NCBI GenBank assembly: GCA_028673005.1
Contig: CM054115.1
Span: 106,635,172-106,699,171, forward strand
Length of the DNA: 64,000 nt
Direction of reading: 5' to 3'
DNA from: Tanypteryx hageni
Lineage: Eukaryota > Arthropoda > Insecta > Odonata > Petaluridae
Notes under the pieces: generated by a model
The model's database searches: none
What the model was told of the DNA's origin: nothing
The model's input: only the letters and a program-made list of their open reading frames with translations
Part shown: in pieces, positions 54,289-64,000 of the stretch
Numbering within the stretch: the first letter of the stretch is position 1
Layout of the letters: the number at the start of each line of letters is the position of its first letter
Translations under genes and position numbers: made by a program

Positions 54289-54513
54289 TTAGAATTCTAC
54301 CATACGCTGAATATGACTTAAATTTTGCAATATTTTCTCGTGAGCAACGGTGTCAAAGGCTTTCCAAAAATTCCAGAGCACTAAAGTTATTCCGTTATCT
54401 GCAAGCGTGAGAATGTCGCGAGTTAAAGAAGTCAACTGAGTCTCAAGTGAGCAGCTTCTCTTTAAAAACTGTCCGTTTAGTTTCACTGCATCGTTTATTT
54501 CCAGGAAACGCAT
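54289..54513 (-). pseudogene. LINE reverse transcriptase fragment (motif A region)
   Basis: The minus frame reads SCSLETQLTSLTRDILTLAD, then ITLVLWNFWKAFDTVAHEKI and LQNLSHI. This matches the segment around the first catalytic Asp of jockey/CR1-like reverse transcriptases (F-KAFDTV-H--LL). Only about 75 codons remain; no YADD block is near. Confidence 0.8.
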
Positions 54514-54953
54514 AACCGAATTGACAATAACGTTCTTAAAAATCCTTACAGAAAATAGAAAATCTTATATATCTTCATTCTAACTTTTGAAATTCTATTC
54601 ATACAAAATTTCACCTAAACATGGACCACTCTTTGCCTTTAACATTATCCATTGCCTTCTATCCTCCTCCTCCAACATTCTTCTAAGAAATTGAAATATC
54701 CTGCCCCTTAAATATAGTAAAAAATAAATTCCAAAATTGCTAAATACTTGAAAGAGGCCGTTTAAATATACAGAAGAATTAAAACCATCACTAATGGTTC
54801 TTTTAGCAACAATAACAAAATTGGAAAGGTGTAGTCCATGTCGGAGTACACAGAGTTTCCAAATGAGTTCTTTGAGATTTCACAATGTTCTCAATATTTT
54901 TCGCTCAGATGAGAATTTAACGAGAAGCAAGCGAGGTACGCTGTAAAATACAT

Positions 54954-55395
54954 GTAGGTCTTCATGCAAAGTAATCGCAATTATTGTCCGATTTTAACCA
55001 AAAGTGGAACAGGTCAATTAATTTTAACAAAACTCCCCAATGTCAAATTTCATCACAATATGTCAAGCGGTTCCTGAGTTGAAACAGCAACATTGTAAAC
55101 TACATGTAGGCCTTAATGCAAAGTGGTCGCCATTGTTGTCCGATTTGAACCAAAATTGCAATCAGTCGACCAATTTTACCAAAACTCCTCAATACTAAAT
55201 TTCATCAAAATACGTCCAGCGGTTCCCGAGTTGAAACAAAGGAACATTGTAGGTCTTCATGTAAAGCGGTCATCATTGTTCTCCGATTTTGACCAAAATT
55301 GAAATCGGCCGACCAATTTTAGCAAAACTCCCCAATACCAAATTTCCTCATAATACGTCCAGCGGTTTCCGAGTTTTAACATACGGACGGACGGA
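54954..55395. repeat. Three-copy tandem repeat, about 145-bp unit
   Basis: Units start at about 54954, 55106 and 55249 with GTAGGTCTTCATGCAAAG or close variants. Each contains CAAAACTCC-CAATAC-AAATTTC and ends ATACGTCCAGCGGTT--GAG. Units are about 152, 143 and 147 bases. The last one runs into (GGAC)n at 55384-55397. Confidence 0.9.
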
Positions 55396-55899
55396 CGGAA
55401 ACGACCTCCCCTATATTCGTCCACTTCGTGCAAAGAACGCATAATAATTAAAGTTTTAATTGGAACATTCATATAACTCATCAGCCAATTTTTTAAACTA
55501 AAACTATGTACGTTGTTTTTATGATATTGCTGTTAATCTAAATGTTTACAGTTTCACTATATATATTTTACATCGAAAGAAGTTTGTTTAGAAAATAAAA
55601 ATTAACCTCCTTTTCCATTTACTCTTTAATTTCAATCGTAATGGTTATTAAATAGAATCTGAGTCTATTTAATTTACTAGAGGCTCTGTCCCTGACCCAT
55701 TAAGTCCGACGGCTCGCTTCGCTTGCCTATTATTATCAAGCTAACTTAACATGAATTTAATAAATATTTTAAATACATAAATCTGACTCTCCTATAACAC
55801 GGGTTCATATAAGACGGAATCGCTACTACGCGGATTTTTAAATATTAAAAAATCGGATAACGCAGATCATGTTTCACATTTACGCGGTTTCGTCGGACT

Positions 55900-56382
55900 T
55901 GGGATTCCAGATTGCTGGGAGAGGGACTGTCCACGCTGAGAGAATCACTGTACTCAAAGCCACCTGACGCAACACCTTCCTTCCATTTTCTAACGGAGTT
56001 GGCTGAAACGGTGCTCCAAAAAAACCTACAAATAAAAGGTACTGCAATGGGTACTCGCATGACGCCCTTCTACGCCAATATCTTCCTAGGTGAATGGGAG
56101 GAACGCCTTCTTAACATATACCTCTAACCACTCCTATGCCTGAGGTATATTGACGACATATTTCTTCTCGACCTGACTCTCTACAATCCTATCTGCGACG
56201 CCTATCTTCTCACCCCACGCTCTCCTTCACCCATCACCCCTCCTCCAGCATCACCTTCCTGGATGTCGATCTCTCCATCCGGGAAAACAGAATCCCTACC
56301 AGCGGGTACACGTCAAGCCCTCAAACCGCCTTCAGTATCTCCACTTCGACAGCTGCCATATCAAAACTTCAATTTCCTACGC
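55900..56382 (+). pseudogene. Penelope-like reverse transcriptase core, frameshifted
   Basis: FLTELAETVLQKNLQIKGTA and MGTRMTPFYANIFLGEWEER match the palm region; after a stop the catalytic LRYIDDIFLLD follows (about 56146-56178). Another frame gives SITFLDVDLSIRENRIPTSG, then a third [17 protein letters not shown], the point where the copy at 35299 begins. At least three lesions. It is cut off at 56382 by a hAT-type end. Confidence 0.85.
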
Positions 56383-56560
56383 CAGTGGTTCTCAAAATTT
56401 TTACATGGCGGGCCGCATTGGTGGTTGGGAATCCTTCGGCGGGCCGCATTGGAAGTTGCCAATTCTTCGGCGGACCGGATTCGAGTTATATATATTCTGA
56501 GTTGCCATATAAGTGAAAATCAATGTTTAATAAGATTTATATGATTAAGATTTCAAATGA
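56383..56560 (+). repeat. hAT-type element, 5' end
   Basis: CAGTGGTTCTCAAAATTTTT, then GGCGGGCCGCATTGG repeated twice more with changes (GGCGGACCGGATTCG). It interrupts Penelope-like sequence. The right end could not be found; the limit given is approximate. Confidence 0.65.
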
Positions 56561-56594
56561 CATGAACAATAATAGATAGTATTTTTTAATTGTA

Positions 56595-57125
56595 TTAAAC
56601 CTTTGCAAATTTCCACAGAATATATGTAAAACAGGACCGGTTTCGGTGAGTAATCACCATCATCAGGGAACAAACATTAAAAAAATTGAAAATATATATA
56701 AACAAGAGAGAGGTGGAAGTGAGAATAGGGGGAAGAGAGAGATTGGTTAAACGAGAGAGGTGGACGGAAATAGGAGTCAACGGTGAAAAGTGAACAGGGG
56801 GAGGTAAGGGGAAGTCAAGAACAGAAGAGAGAGAGAGCGCTATGGGGGGGGAGGTTGAACATTGTTTCGGGGAAAGACTACAGGGAAACTGGTGATCGTT
56901 AACTAAAAGTATCTCGGGATTAATTTTGTTATGTAAAATTTCCATTTTCTCAAGGATATTTAATCCGGGGCATTTTTCTGCTAAATGTAAGATTTTGGGA
57001 GTAAAGGACGAAGAATGACTGCAGGTGAGTAAATGTTTCGCGAAATGGGAATCGAGTGAACCGGATTTGAAACACCTAAAGTGTTCGTTAGCTCTGATTT
57101 GAAAAGTTCTATCTAGTATTGTTTA
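56595..57125 (-). pseudogene. Penelope-like element: end of GIY-YIG endonuclease and 3' region
   Basis: The minus frame from 57125 reads TILDRTFQIRANEHFRCFKS, HFAKHLLTCSHSSS and ILEKMEILHNKINPEILLVN, the usual end of the Penelope endonuclease domain (R---RFNEH, FA-H, LE--EI). Below about 56880 comes non-coding 3' sequence with a hammerhead-like core (56635-56666). It differs from the family at 35299. Confidence 0.78.
56635..56666 (-). ncRNA. Hammerhead-ribozyme-like core in Penelope 3' region
   Basis: On the minus strand: CTGATGA, a stem-loop GGTGA-TTAC-TCACC, GAAA, then ACCGGT (self-complementary) and the triplet GTC. These are the conserved core, stem II and a minimal stem III of hammerhead ribozymes, which are known in Penelope-like elements. 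I could not find a convincing stem I, so activity is doubtful. Confidence 0.4.
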
Positions 57126-57724
57126 TTTTATTTGATTATGGAACTCCAAGATGTGTTGGCCTCGTCCATTGACTTTTTTTCCTTTAACCTAAGTTTACTG
57201 TAATTCATTTTCATGGATTTTCAAATTGTTATCTCCCACATGCAATAGTTATTTCCTTTTTTCATCCTTAGGTTTTTAAGCAAGTTGTTACCAGATCGAA
57301 CTACACTCCCTCCATTTAACTTAATTTGACCTGCTTTATTTTGGCACATCGGCAACCAAGGAATGAGGAAATATAAATCGTATAGTCGCAACACTTAATT
57401 TCAATTGGCAACATATACTGTTACTCTTGTGATTTCTAAATGTAAAAGTGAAATATATCCAATATCAGGGACTTGAATATAACATTTCTATGTGAAAATA
57501 AATACAAATTTCGAATTTTGAACTATTTCTGCGTTTTGAAAGTTTCAAATGTATTTAAATATCCAAATTAGTAATAAAATTGATTTTCCGTCCGCGTCTC
57601 GCAAGTTTTTACCTTCATAGGATCAAAATAAATGAAAAATTGGTTCAGAAAAAGTTTTTTCCCGTCATTCAATCTTTCGTTATGATGGAGTTCCGTTTTC
57701 GAAGAATTTTACCGCAGCATTGAA

Positions 57725-57900
57725 AACGTGTGAATAACGCAAACCGAACACGCATCAAGCGTATTTACAAACTGGGATGCCTTCGAGGAGGGATTCTAGG
57801 GACTTCGAAGAGGTCCAGCGTAGAGCGGCTGGATTTGTTTTGGACGATTATAGTTACGGTTCAGTCTCCCGCAATTTATGGAGGATGTGCATTCCTAACT
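57725..57900 (+). pseudogene. LINE reverse transcriptase C-terminal fragment
   Basis: The frame reads FEEVQRRAAGFVLDDYSYGS, matching the IE-VQRRAARFV-DY block near the end of jockey/CR1-like reverse transcriptases, then degrades. It is the same segment as seen near 51480-51560. Confidence 0.72.
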
Positions 57901-58354
57901 TTTTCCTATTGCTGGGCGTAGGGGTCAACTACACTGTACTTGAAAATGCGTAGATATCTATTTAATCGTTATTTGGCAAAATATTTCACAATCGACATAG
58001 CCAGATTCAATAAGATATCTATCTATTTTATAAGAGCGAATTATAACAATCAAAGTGCTGTGTATTGCGAAAGTGCTCAAGCAAGTTCTCGGCAGAAAAT
58101 CGCGTTGGACGGATACCATACCGTCGTTGTAAACATGCAAGGCCAGACGTGTGTTCCAGAACGCGGTGTATATGTAAATTGAAATGAAGCAAAACAAAAT
58201 GAGGGCAGCATATTTATGATTTACACTTTAAATTGGCTAAATTAAGCGTAAAATATATGTAGAATCAGAAAAAACGTGATTTTTAACAGGTTTTTTACAA
58301 TGAGATATGTAGGGTACCATGACAACTCTCATTTTCGCCGCATTTGCAAGTTCA

Positions 58355-58560
58355 ATGTTTTCTACCGCAGGGGTGAGATCTGGCAGGGTGCAGAGGAGTG
58401 GGTGCTGGATTTTTCCACAGGATGTTAGTCAGATTGGGGGTCGGAGGAAGAAAAGGATCGGTGGTGTTGGAAATGGGACCTGGTGGGGAGAGGAGGTGAG
58501 GATTGAGTGGGCAGCTTTTAGGATATTCCTCCGAGTATCGTGGATGCTGGGATAAAAAAT
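58355..58560 (-). pseudogene. Penelope-like fragment (connector before endonuclease)
   Basis: Minus frames give PSIHDTRRNILKAAHSILTS, FFLRPPN and NLTNILWKNPAPTPLHPARS with HPCG. The element at 35299 has [36 protein letters not shown] and [10 protein letters not shown] at the same places. One frameshift. Confidence 0.8.
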
Positions 58561-59335
58561 CTGATTTGACCACCACATGACTTCCTCCATACCTGTAATA
58601 TTTCTAAAAATTCCAAATAGGTTAAATGATAATGAATATTTTAAGGAAATGCGAGAAAATTTTAAAGATTTTACAAAGAACAGAAATAGACTCATACCGT
58701 AGCCTTCTGATATTGGATATAGCCAGGAATCGCCAATAATTAATAAAATAAAAAGGAGCGTTACTAAGACGTAACTAAGCGTCGATTGTTAACAATAGTC
58801 GCCGGTAGGTGGTAGCAGCTAAAAAATTAGTTTTTAAATAGGTATTTCTTAAACAATGCATTATATGGGAAAATGTTTCAAACAAAGGTTGTAGAAAAAT
58901 AAATTTCCTACAACATTTATTTCAATATTATTTTACAATAATCAAATATTAAAGGAAATATTTCAAAAAAATCTGATGTGGCCACCACATGACTTTCTCT
59001 ATAACTGTATTATTTCTAAAAATTCCAAATAGGTTACATGATAATAAATATTTTAAGGAACTGAGAGAAAAATTTAAAGACTAAAAAGAACAGAAATACA
59101 CTCAACCCACTGCCTTCTGATATTGGATATAGCCACGAAGCTCCAACAATTAAGAAACTATAAAGGAGCGTTACTAAGACGTCACTAAGCGTCAATTGCT
59201 AACAATAAACAATCGACAATTTCGCGTTGACCTGATTAACAGTTTTTGAGTTAGAGCACCCACAAAAAACTCACGCAGAGACATAATCGAGAAAATGGTC
59301 AAAACGTGTTCAGGTGACCCGAAAACCTTCTGAAA
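58555..59335 (-). repeat. Dispersed repeat family, copies B and C in tandem
   Basis: Two partial copies follow each other in the same orientation: each starts (plus strand) with CACCACATGACTT and has TTCCAAATAGGTTA, CCTTCTGATATTGGATATAG and GGAGCGTTACTAAGACGT. The second goes on to GGTCAAAACGTGTTCAGG. They match the inverse of 18776-19460. Confidence 0.82.
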
Positions 59336-59544
59336 TTGGTACATATTACTGATGATTAGTGATTACGCCCAAACAAAATCTGAGGCATTGAAAAGTTAAG
59401 AAGTTTTAGGATCTTTAGATCACATCATTCCATCAATTTCTAGCTTTGACAATTGAGAGGGAGGCGTTTTCTTCTACGTTCTCTTGGGGCTGGTTGATAC
59501 TAGCTTGGTTAGCCCGGACCCAACTAGCAATAAGAAAAACAACC

Positions 59545-59665
59545 GCGTACAAAAACAGGAAAAAATATTTGCTACGGTGGTAGAATATCCGCCCGGCAAG
59601 TGGAAGACCCGGGTTCGATTCCCGGTCATAGCAGAATTTTTCCTGTTTCAAAATTATTTCCCATT
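59545..59665 (+). repeat. tRNA-like repeat, best-preserved copy, within a short foldback
   Basis: The core (59568-59632) begins GCTACGG and ends CATAGC, giving an acceptor-like stem. TCCGC-CCGGCAA-GTGGA forms an anticodon-like arm and CCGGGTTCGATTCCCGG a perfect T-arm. The D-arm is missing. AACAGGAAAAA and TTTTTCCTGTT flank it. Related to 25732, 40887 and 24900. Confidence 0.72.
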
Positions 59666-60685
59666 TTGTTATATAGAAGCGTAGATATGGCATTGTATAT
59701 ATCAGAGAGGATGATATACGCAGAATAAAAAGAAAATTTAAAACACGTTTTTTAAACTTTTAAGACATTTATGGACATTTTAGAAAATTGTTACCAGACT
59801 AATTGAACTTGGCATGCAATTTCTTTCAAGGAAATTTTATAGGTTATATTTCCACTTCGCAATACCTCAGTGCCGAAATAATCCCCGCCTTGGCATTATG
59901 ATTATATAACCATACAGGGGCAAGAGAGCGAGTTTGCCTCCCTTTAGCGCAACGTTCCTTTCCGACTAACTTCTTTTAGAGAGGCGAGAAATGATACCAA
60001 AAAATTCACACTATCTTTTACCCTAGGTAGCATAGTAAATCTCATTGAAGTGGCCTGTTCGTTCAAGAGCATACCTCTGTTAGTAATCGTTGACGTAATA
60101 ACCTACACTCTGGTCTTTGGTGAAAAGGGAGAAATGCAACATTAACATCGTCACTCATTCTTTTCATTTTGCAGGGTCTTGGTGCCGCGATAATATTCAT
60201 CTAAACATTTCTTAAAGATTTTTCGCTCGGCTACACAAAACCATCACGAATTTTCAACACGTTATAAAAAATCATAAATACAATAAAATTTAAGGAATAA
60301 ATCTAACAATAAGTTAATAAGCCTAATGTTTCCTCTTTAAAAAATTTCCAAAATTGTTAAGATCGAAGAAATTTCAGCGCGTCAATAAAATAAAGAATGT
60401 AGCGAGGACACACGACGTACTATTACGTAAGACGACGGCATGTGAAGTTTTCGATCGACGGACTATTACGTATGGCGGCGTTGAGGGGTTTACCCTTTCA
60501 CTGACACGCCATATCCGGCGGGTATGGACAGAACTGCCACGGTCATTTTGGCAATTTTGCAATACCTTAATAAAATTTTTATACACACTTTATTTATTAA
60601 TACTTTATTCTGATTTTTCATATCTTGTAGCAATAATTACAGTTTCGTATATAATACAAAGCTTTTTAGAATATCACAATTTTTA
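59666..60685. other. No gene seen
   Basis: AT-rich DNA. The open frame 60354-60728 (plus) has no recognisable motif and overlaps the start of a dispersed repeat. Confidence 0.5.
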
Positions 60686-61312
60686 CTTTCTCAATATACG
60701 AAGTATAAAGAACGTATTGTTTTCATGAAAAAAATCGAATTCGAGATTTCAACGGAAATACATGTTTTAAGATCCCCTGAACACGTTTTGACTATTTTCT
60801 CGATGATGTCTGTGTGTCTGTCTGTCAGTCTGCCTGTCTGTATGTTATGTGATGTGATGTATAAAAACTATTAATCAAGTCAACGCAAAATTTTATATTT
60901 AACATTTTTATAAAAGTTAGATCATCTGATTAGTTTTTGTTAAAAATCGGTTGACCGGAAGTGGGTGTTTATTCTTGTCACATCCGTTATTTTGAAATAT
61001 TTGATAAATGTAAAAATGTATTGGAATAAAAGTTGTAGGAAATTTCATTTTCTACAACCTTTGTTTGATACATTTTTCCATATAATGTTTAAGAGATATC
61101 TTAAATTTTTAACTGCCACCCCCACGCCACCTACCGAAGACTATTGTTAACAATTGACGCTTAGTTACGTCTTAGTAACGCTCCTTTTTCTTTTCTTAAT
61201 TGTCAACCGGAAGTATATATTGACAATGATCCCAGAGCTAACAACATATAATTTGCCATATAAATATGGAGAAAGTCATGTGTTGCCCACATCAGTTTAT
61301 TTTTATTACAAA
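60686..61312 (+). repeat. Dispersed repeat family, copy D
   Basis: It starts TTTACTTTCTCAATATACGA, passes AACACGTTTTGACTATTTTC and a (GTCT)n stretch, and ends near GGAGAAAGTCATGTG-TG-CCACATCAG (61268-61295). Collinear with 18776-19460. Confidence 0.85.
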
Positions 61313-61583
61313 TTAGTGATTTTTGGTTTACATTAAAAAAATAATTTTTAACATTAAGGAAGATAATTACATATAATAGTTGCTTTAATAGTTACTATAA
61401 AATAATAAAGAGAATTTAATTACAAATGCACTGAAAAAAAAACAAAATATTAAAAAGATAATAATTTGGAATTTTTTAAATACAGTACATACTGCAGTTT
61501 TAAAATTCCCAGTAAGGCAATGAACCACAGAAAAACGATCTGCATCTTCAACAATTTTCACTGTTTATGTTAGCACTAATGTT
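61313..61583. other. No gene seen
   Basis: Very AT-rich sequence between a dispersed repeat and a hAT MITE. Confidence 0.5.
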
Positions 61584-62004
61584 CAGGGCCGTGTCTTAAA
61601 GCATTTGGAGGCCCTAACTTTTTTGAGGTTCCCCCATTTGCAGAACACGTAATATTTATCAAAATTTTGCAATTATTGTGAAATGTTGCGACGATTGCTA
61701 CCTATCTGATTTCATAGAGAATAACAATATACAGTATTACGCTATTTAGGGGGTGGGTGGCTGGGAGGTATAAAGAAATACTGTAAAATTAAAATATTGA
61801 ATAAACAAAAAGTGTCAACTCACGATTTCATTTTATATATTTATTAAAAATTCAATATAAAAAAGCAAATAGGCTATTTTTTGTTTTTTTCCTCATGTCT
61901 AATAGTTCATAAGTATTTTTTACTTTTGAGTCTCTATTTTATTTCTCCTCTCCAAATTTTGAGGCCCCTCTCTAAAGCGAGGCCCTCCCCTTAAGACGGC
62001 TATG
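61584..62004. mobile_element. hAT-type MITE with 8-bp target duplication
   Basis: Flanks CTAATGTT (61576-61583) and CTGATGTT (62005-62012) agree at 7 of 8. Ends CAGGGCCGTGTCTTAAAGC and, inward, CATAGCCGTCTTAAGGGGAG are similar; GAGGCCC blocks lie near both ends. Confidence 0.8.
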
Positions 62005-62177
62005 CTGATGTTACGATAAACATAGTTTCGTAAATACTATGACGTATTCGAATAGCACATTTATTTTTCAATAAAAATTGCTTTTCATTTTGCACTTTTA
62101 ATTTTTAATTTGAATGTCCAGCCGATTCGCCTCTGTCCTACGCACAGTGGGTATCTCAGAGGTAGTGCAATGAATAG

Positions 62178-62424
62178 CCGGGGAAGGAAGGAGGGAAACC
62201 CGGTGCCGGCATTTGCCTGCTCTTACGAAGAACACCAGGGGGGCCAACGGCTAAACGTCCCTTCCGAAGGACGGAACAGCTGAATTTGCGCGGTCTCCTC
62301 AAACCACTCAAACAGGGGGCCGGGCAACCTTGGAAAAATCCTACTTGCGCAGGATTCGTACCCGATGCCTTTTCAAACAGCAGGCGAGTAGCAGCCAGCG
62401 TCCTAACCACTACACCACCGGCAC
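62178..62424 (-). repeat. tRNA-derived SINE, copy 2
   Basis: Minus strand: GTGCCGGTGGTGTAGTGGTT (A-box side), CGGGTACGAATCCTGCG (B-box side), a core with CCTTCCGAAGG-like hairpin text (CGTCCTTCGGAAGGGACG), and GTTGGCCCCCCTGGTGTTC, ending at CCGGGTTTCCCTCC. It pairs block by block with 40001-40245. Confidence 0.82.
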
Positions 62425-62799
62425 TTTTAAAAAAATCACGATTAGCATTAATATATAGTCATCACCGTCATCTGTAAGCAAATCAATTTCGCTGTCACAA
62501 AGAAATTCACTTTCAGTAATATCGCCATCTTCGTCAAGAAATTCAACGAACTGTGCAGTACGTATATCTTTCTCAAAGTTTGTCATATTGATTTTCAGAG
62601 GATTAGCATAAAAAATACGAAGACAATTATTTCAGTAAAAAAATCGTAATTAGTAGAGACATCTATATAAGAAAGGAGGAAGCAAGCATTAGTAATCGTT
62701 CAGAATGATTACGGCATCTGTCATCAAAATAAGAAGATAGATTTAAACTAACACAAGTCTACATCGGATCGACTAAATCGGTGCAGGGCAGTCTTGGCA

Positions 62800-64000
62800 T
62801 GACATGCGGCATTGGCTCATTGGCAGTAAGAGGGTTAAAGGTGCTAAATTATATTTCATGAAAAACTTTCATTTTAACATTCATTCAGATCACAGCCTTC
62901 TAATAGTTGACCTAAGTACAAAGCTCAAAAAAAATAAGAAAACGAGAAGAGAAAGAGACTTGGGATCTAGAAAAAATGAAAGAAAGGATATAGAATGGGA
63001 AGAATTTAAAACCAGGATACCTCGGATAAAGAGATTGGAAAACGAGAAGAAAATAAGAAAACCATGGATCAGTAAGGAAATGCTGGAGAAAATGGAAAAA
63101 CGTTAACAGTGAAGAAGATAGAGCCAGCTATAGACATTTAAACAATGAGTTGAGAAGGGTTACAGATAAAGCTAGAGAAAATTGAATAAAAGAAAAATGT
63201 GGTTAATACAACAAATGGAGAAGTTAGGACGGTACAATATGATGTAAGCTAGGGCACTGGAATTAGAAGATAAGAAGTCTAATGGAATTCGTGGTAAAGG
63301 AATTATGAATACAGATGGGAAGATAGTCTCAGATAAAAAGGATGCAGCACAGGTATGGGAAGAATACATTAAGGAACTGTACAGCAAGCAGGCAGGATCG
63401 GCAAAAATAGAACTGGAAGATGAGGAAAACAACGAAGAAAACAACTTAGGACAAAGTATTATGGACAGCGAAGTAGAAAAAGCAATAGTGGAACTAAAGA
63501 AAGGAAAAGCTACAGGCAGTGATGGAATACCAGCTGAGGTACTTAAAGTCATGGGATCCGGACTAAAAGCGATCACGAAATTAATTAATAAGATTTACGA
63601 CACGGGAGAGTGGTCTCATGATTTCCTAGAAGTAACAATGATCCCTCTAAAGAAGAAGCCAAAGGCAATGCAGTATAAAGACTAATGAACGATAAGCCTT
63701 CTGTCACACACTTTGAAGATCATAATGAGGATTTTTAATAAAAGGCTGGAAAAAAGTCAGAAGAATTGCTAGGGGAAAATCAGTTCAGTTTCAGAAAAGG
63801 ACAAGGAACCAGAGATGTTATAGGAGTACTTAGAATCATATAAGAAAGAGCAATAGAGTACAGTCAAGGTATCTGCGTATGTTTCGTAGACTGGCAGAAG
63901 GCATTTGATAGAATAAATTGGGTAATGTTGATGAAGATATTAAAGGATATAGGTGTATACTGGAAAGAGAGGAGATTGATCAGGAATCTATATGTGAATC
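62800..64000 (+). pseudogene. LINE: end of endonuclease and reverse transcriptase, cut by the window edge
   Basis: It starts in the last endonuclease motif (HSDHSLLIVDL, near 62885), goes through a basic connector (KKIRKPWISKEMLEKMEK), several shifts, then 63305-63685 with DGKIVSDKKDAAQVWEEYIK, GKATGSDGIPAEVLKVMGSG and YDTGEWSHDFLEVTMIPLKK. After a stop come FRKGQGTRDVIGVLRII and VCFVDWQKAFDRINW (motif A with the first catalytic Asp). The YADD motif would lie beyond base 64000. Closely related to 11330-12809, and more complete at the 3' side. Confidence 0.88.

Noticed and set aside
59568..59632. A functional tRNA gene
   Set aside because: The D-arm is missing, the loop lacks the usual T before the anticodon, and similar copies are dispersed.
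60354..60728. 124-codon open frame on the plus strand
   Set aside because: No recognisable motif, and the 3' part runs into the dispersed repeat that starts at about 60686.
1..64000. A new multi-gene defence or biosynthetic system
   Set aside because: Only one host gene is supported; all other coding text belongs to known transposon classes and is broken.

Overview
The window is animal nuclear DNA, most likely from an arthropod and perhaps an insect. Evidence for this is spliceosomal introns with GT/AG borders, an AT-rich background, and a very dense load of piggyBac, hAT, Tc1-mariner, Tigger/pogo, Penelope-like and LINE remnants. I cannot name the species.

The one host gene I can support runs on the minus strand from about 39.46 kb down to 4.05 kb and leaves the window on the left. 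Seven exons, at 39294-39463, 27074-27462, 25953-26327, 17348-17689, 9344-9410, 9008-9158 and 4051-4202, join in consistent reading phase. They encode three PDZ domains separated by low-complexity linkers. The PDZ sequences identify a ZO-1 (tight junction protein) / Drosophila polychaetoid orthologue, a membrane-associated scaffold of epithelial junctions. The SH3 and guanylate-kinase-like parts should lie beyond base 1. CpG-rich DNA at 39.46-39.84 kb and 42.4-43.45 kb is the best candidate for promoters or 5' exons.

The introns are full of nested transposons. Intron 4203-9007 holds a hAT element (5232-8793) with a piggyBac copy (5740-7961) inside it. The 7.9-kb intron 9411-17347 holds a LINE fragment (11330-12809) and a decayed Tigger transposase split by a second piggyBac (13962-16482). 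The 8.3-kb intron 17690-25952 holds an intron-containing Tc1/mariner-related element with an unusually long D-to-E spacing (19865-22631) and a Tigger MITE (25091-25729). The 11.8-kb intron 27463-39293 holds a Tigger element (29955-32431), a TIR element invaded by Penelope-like DNA (33569-36806), a CpG-rich island (37.08-37.83 kb) and a hAT element (38271-39140). A further hAT element (2622-3979) lies downstream of the last visible exon.

From 43.5 kb to 64 kb no host gene is recognisable. This part holds a piggyBac-type MITE, several hAT MITEs with 8-bp target duplications, a Tc1 element with 650-bp inverted repeats and a 1.2-kb intron (46860-50556), a cluster of Penelope-like fragments (55.9-58.6 kb), tandem repeats, tRNA-like SINE or foldback repeats, and a LINE reverse transcriptase running off the right edge. 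All transposase and reverse transcriptase genes seen are broken or partial. I found no CRISPR array, rRNA gene, intact tRNA gene or convincing new multi-gene system. The most unusual items are the long-spacer transposon with one lost base, the Tc1 foldback element, and the shared palindromes inside the two piggyBac ends.
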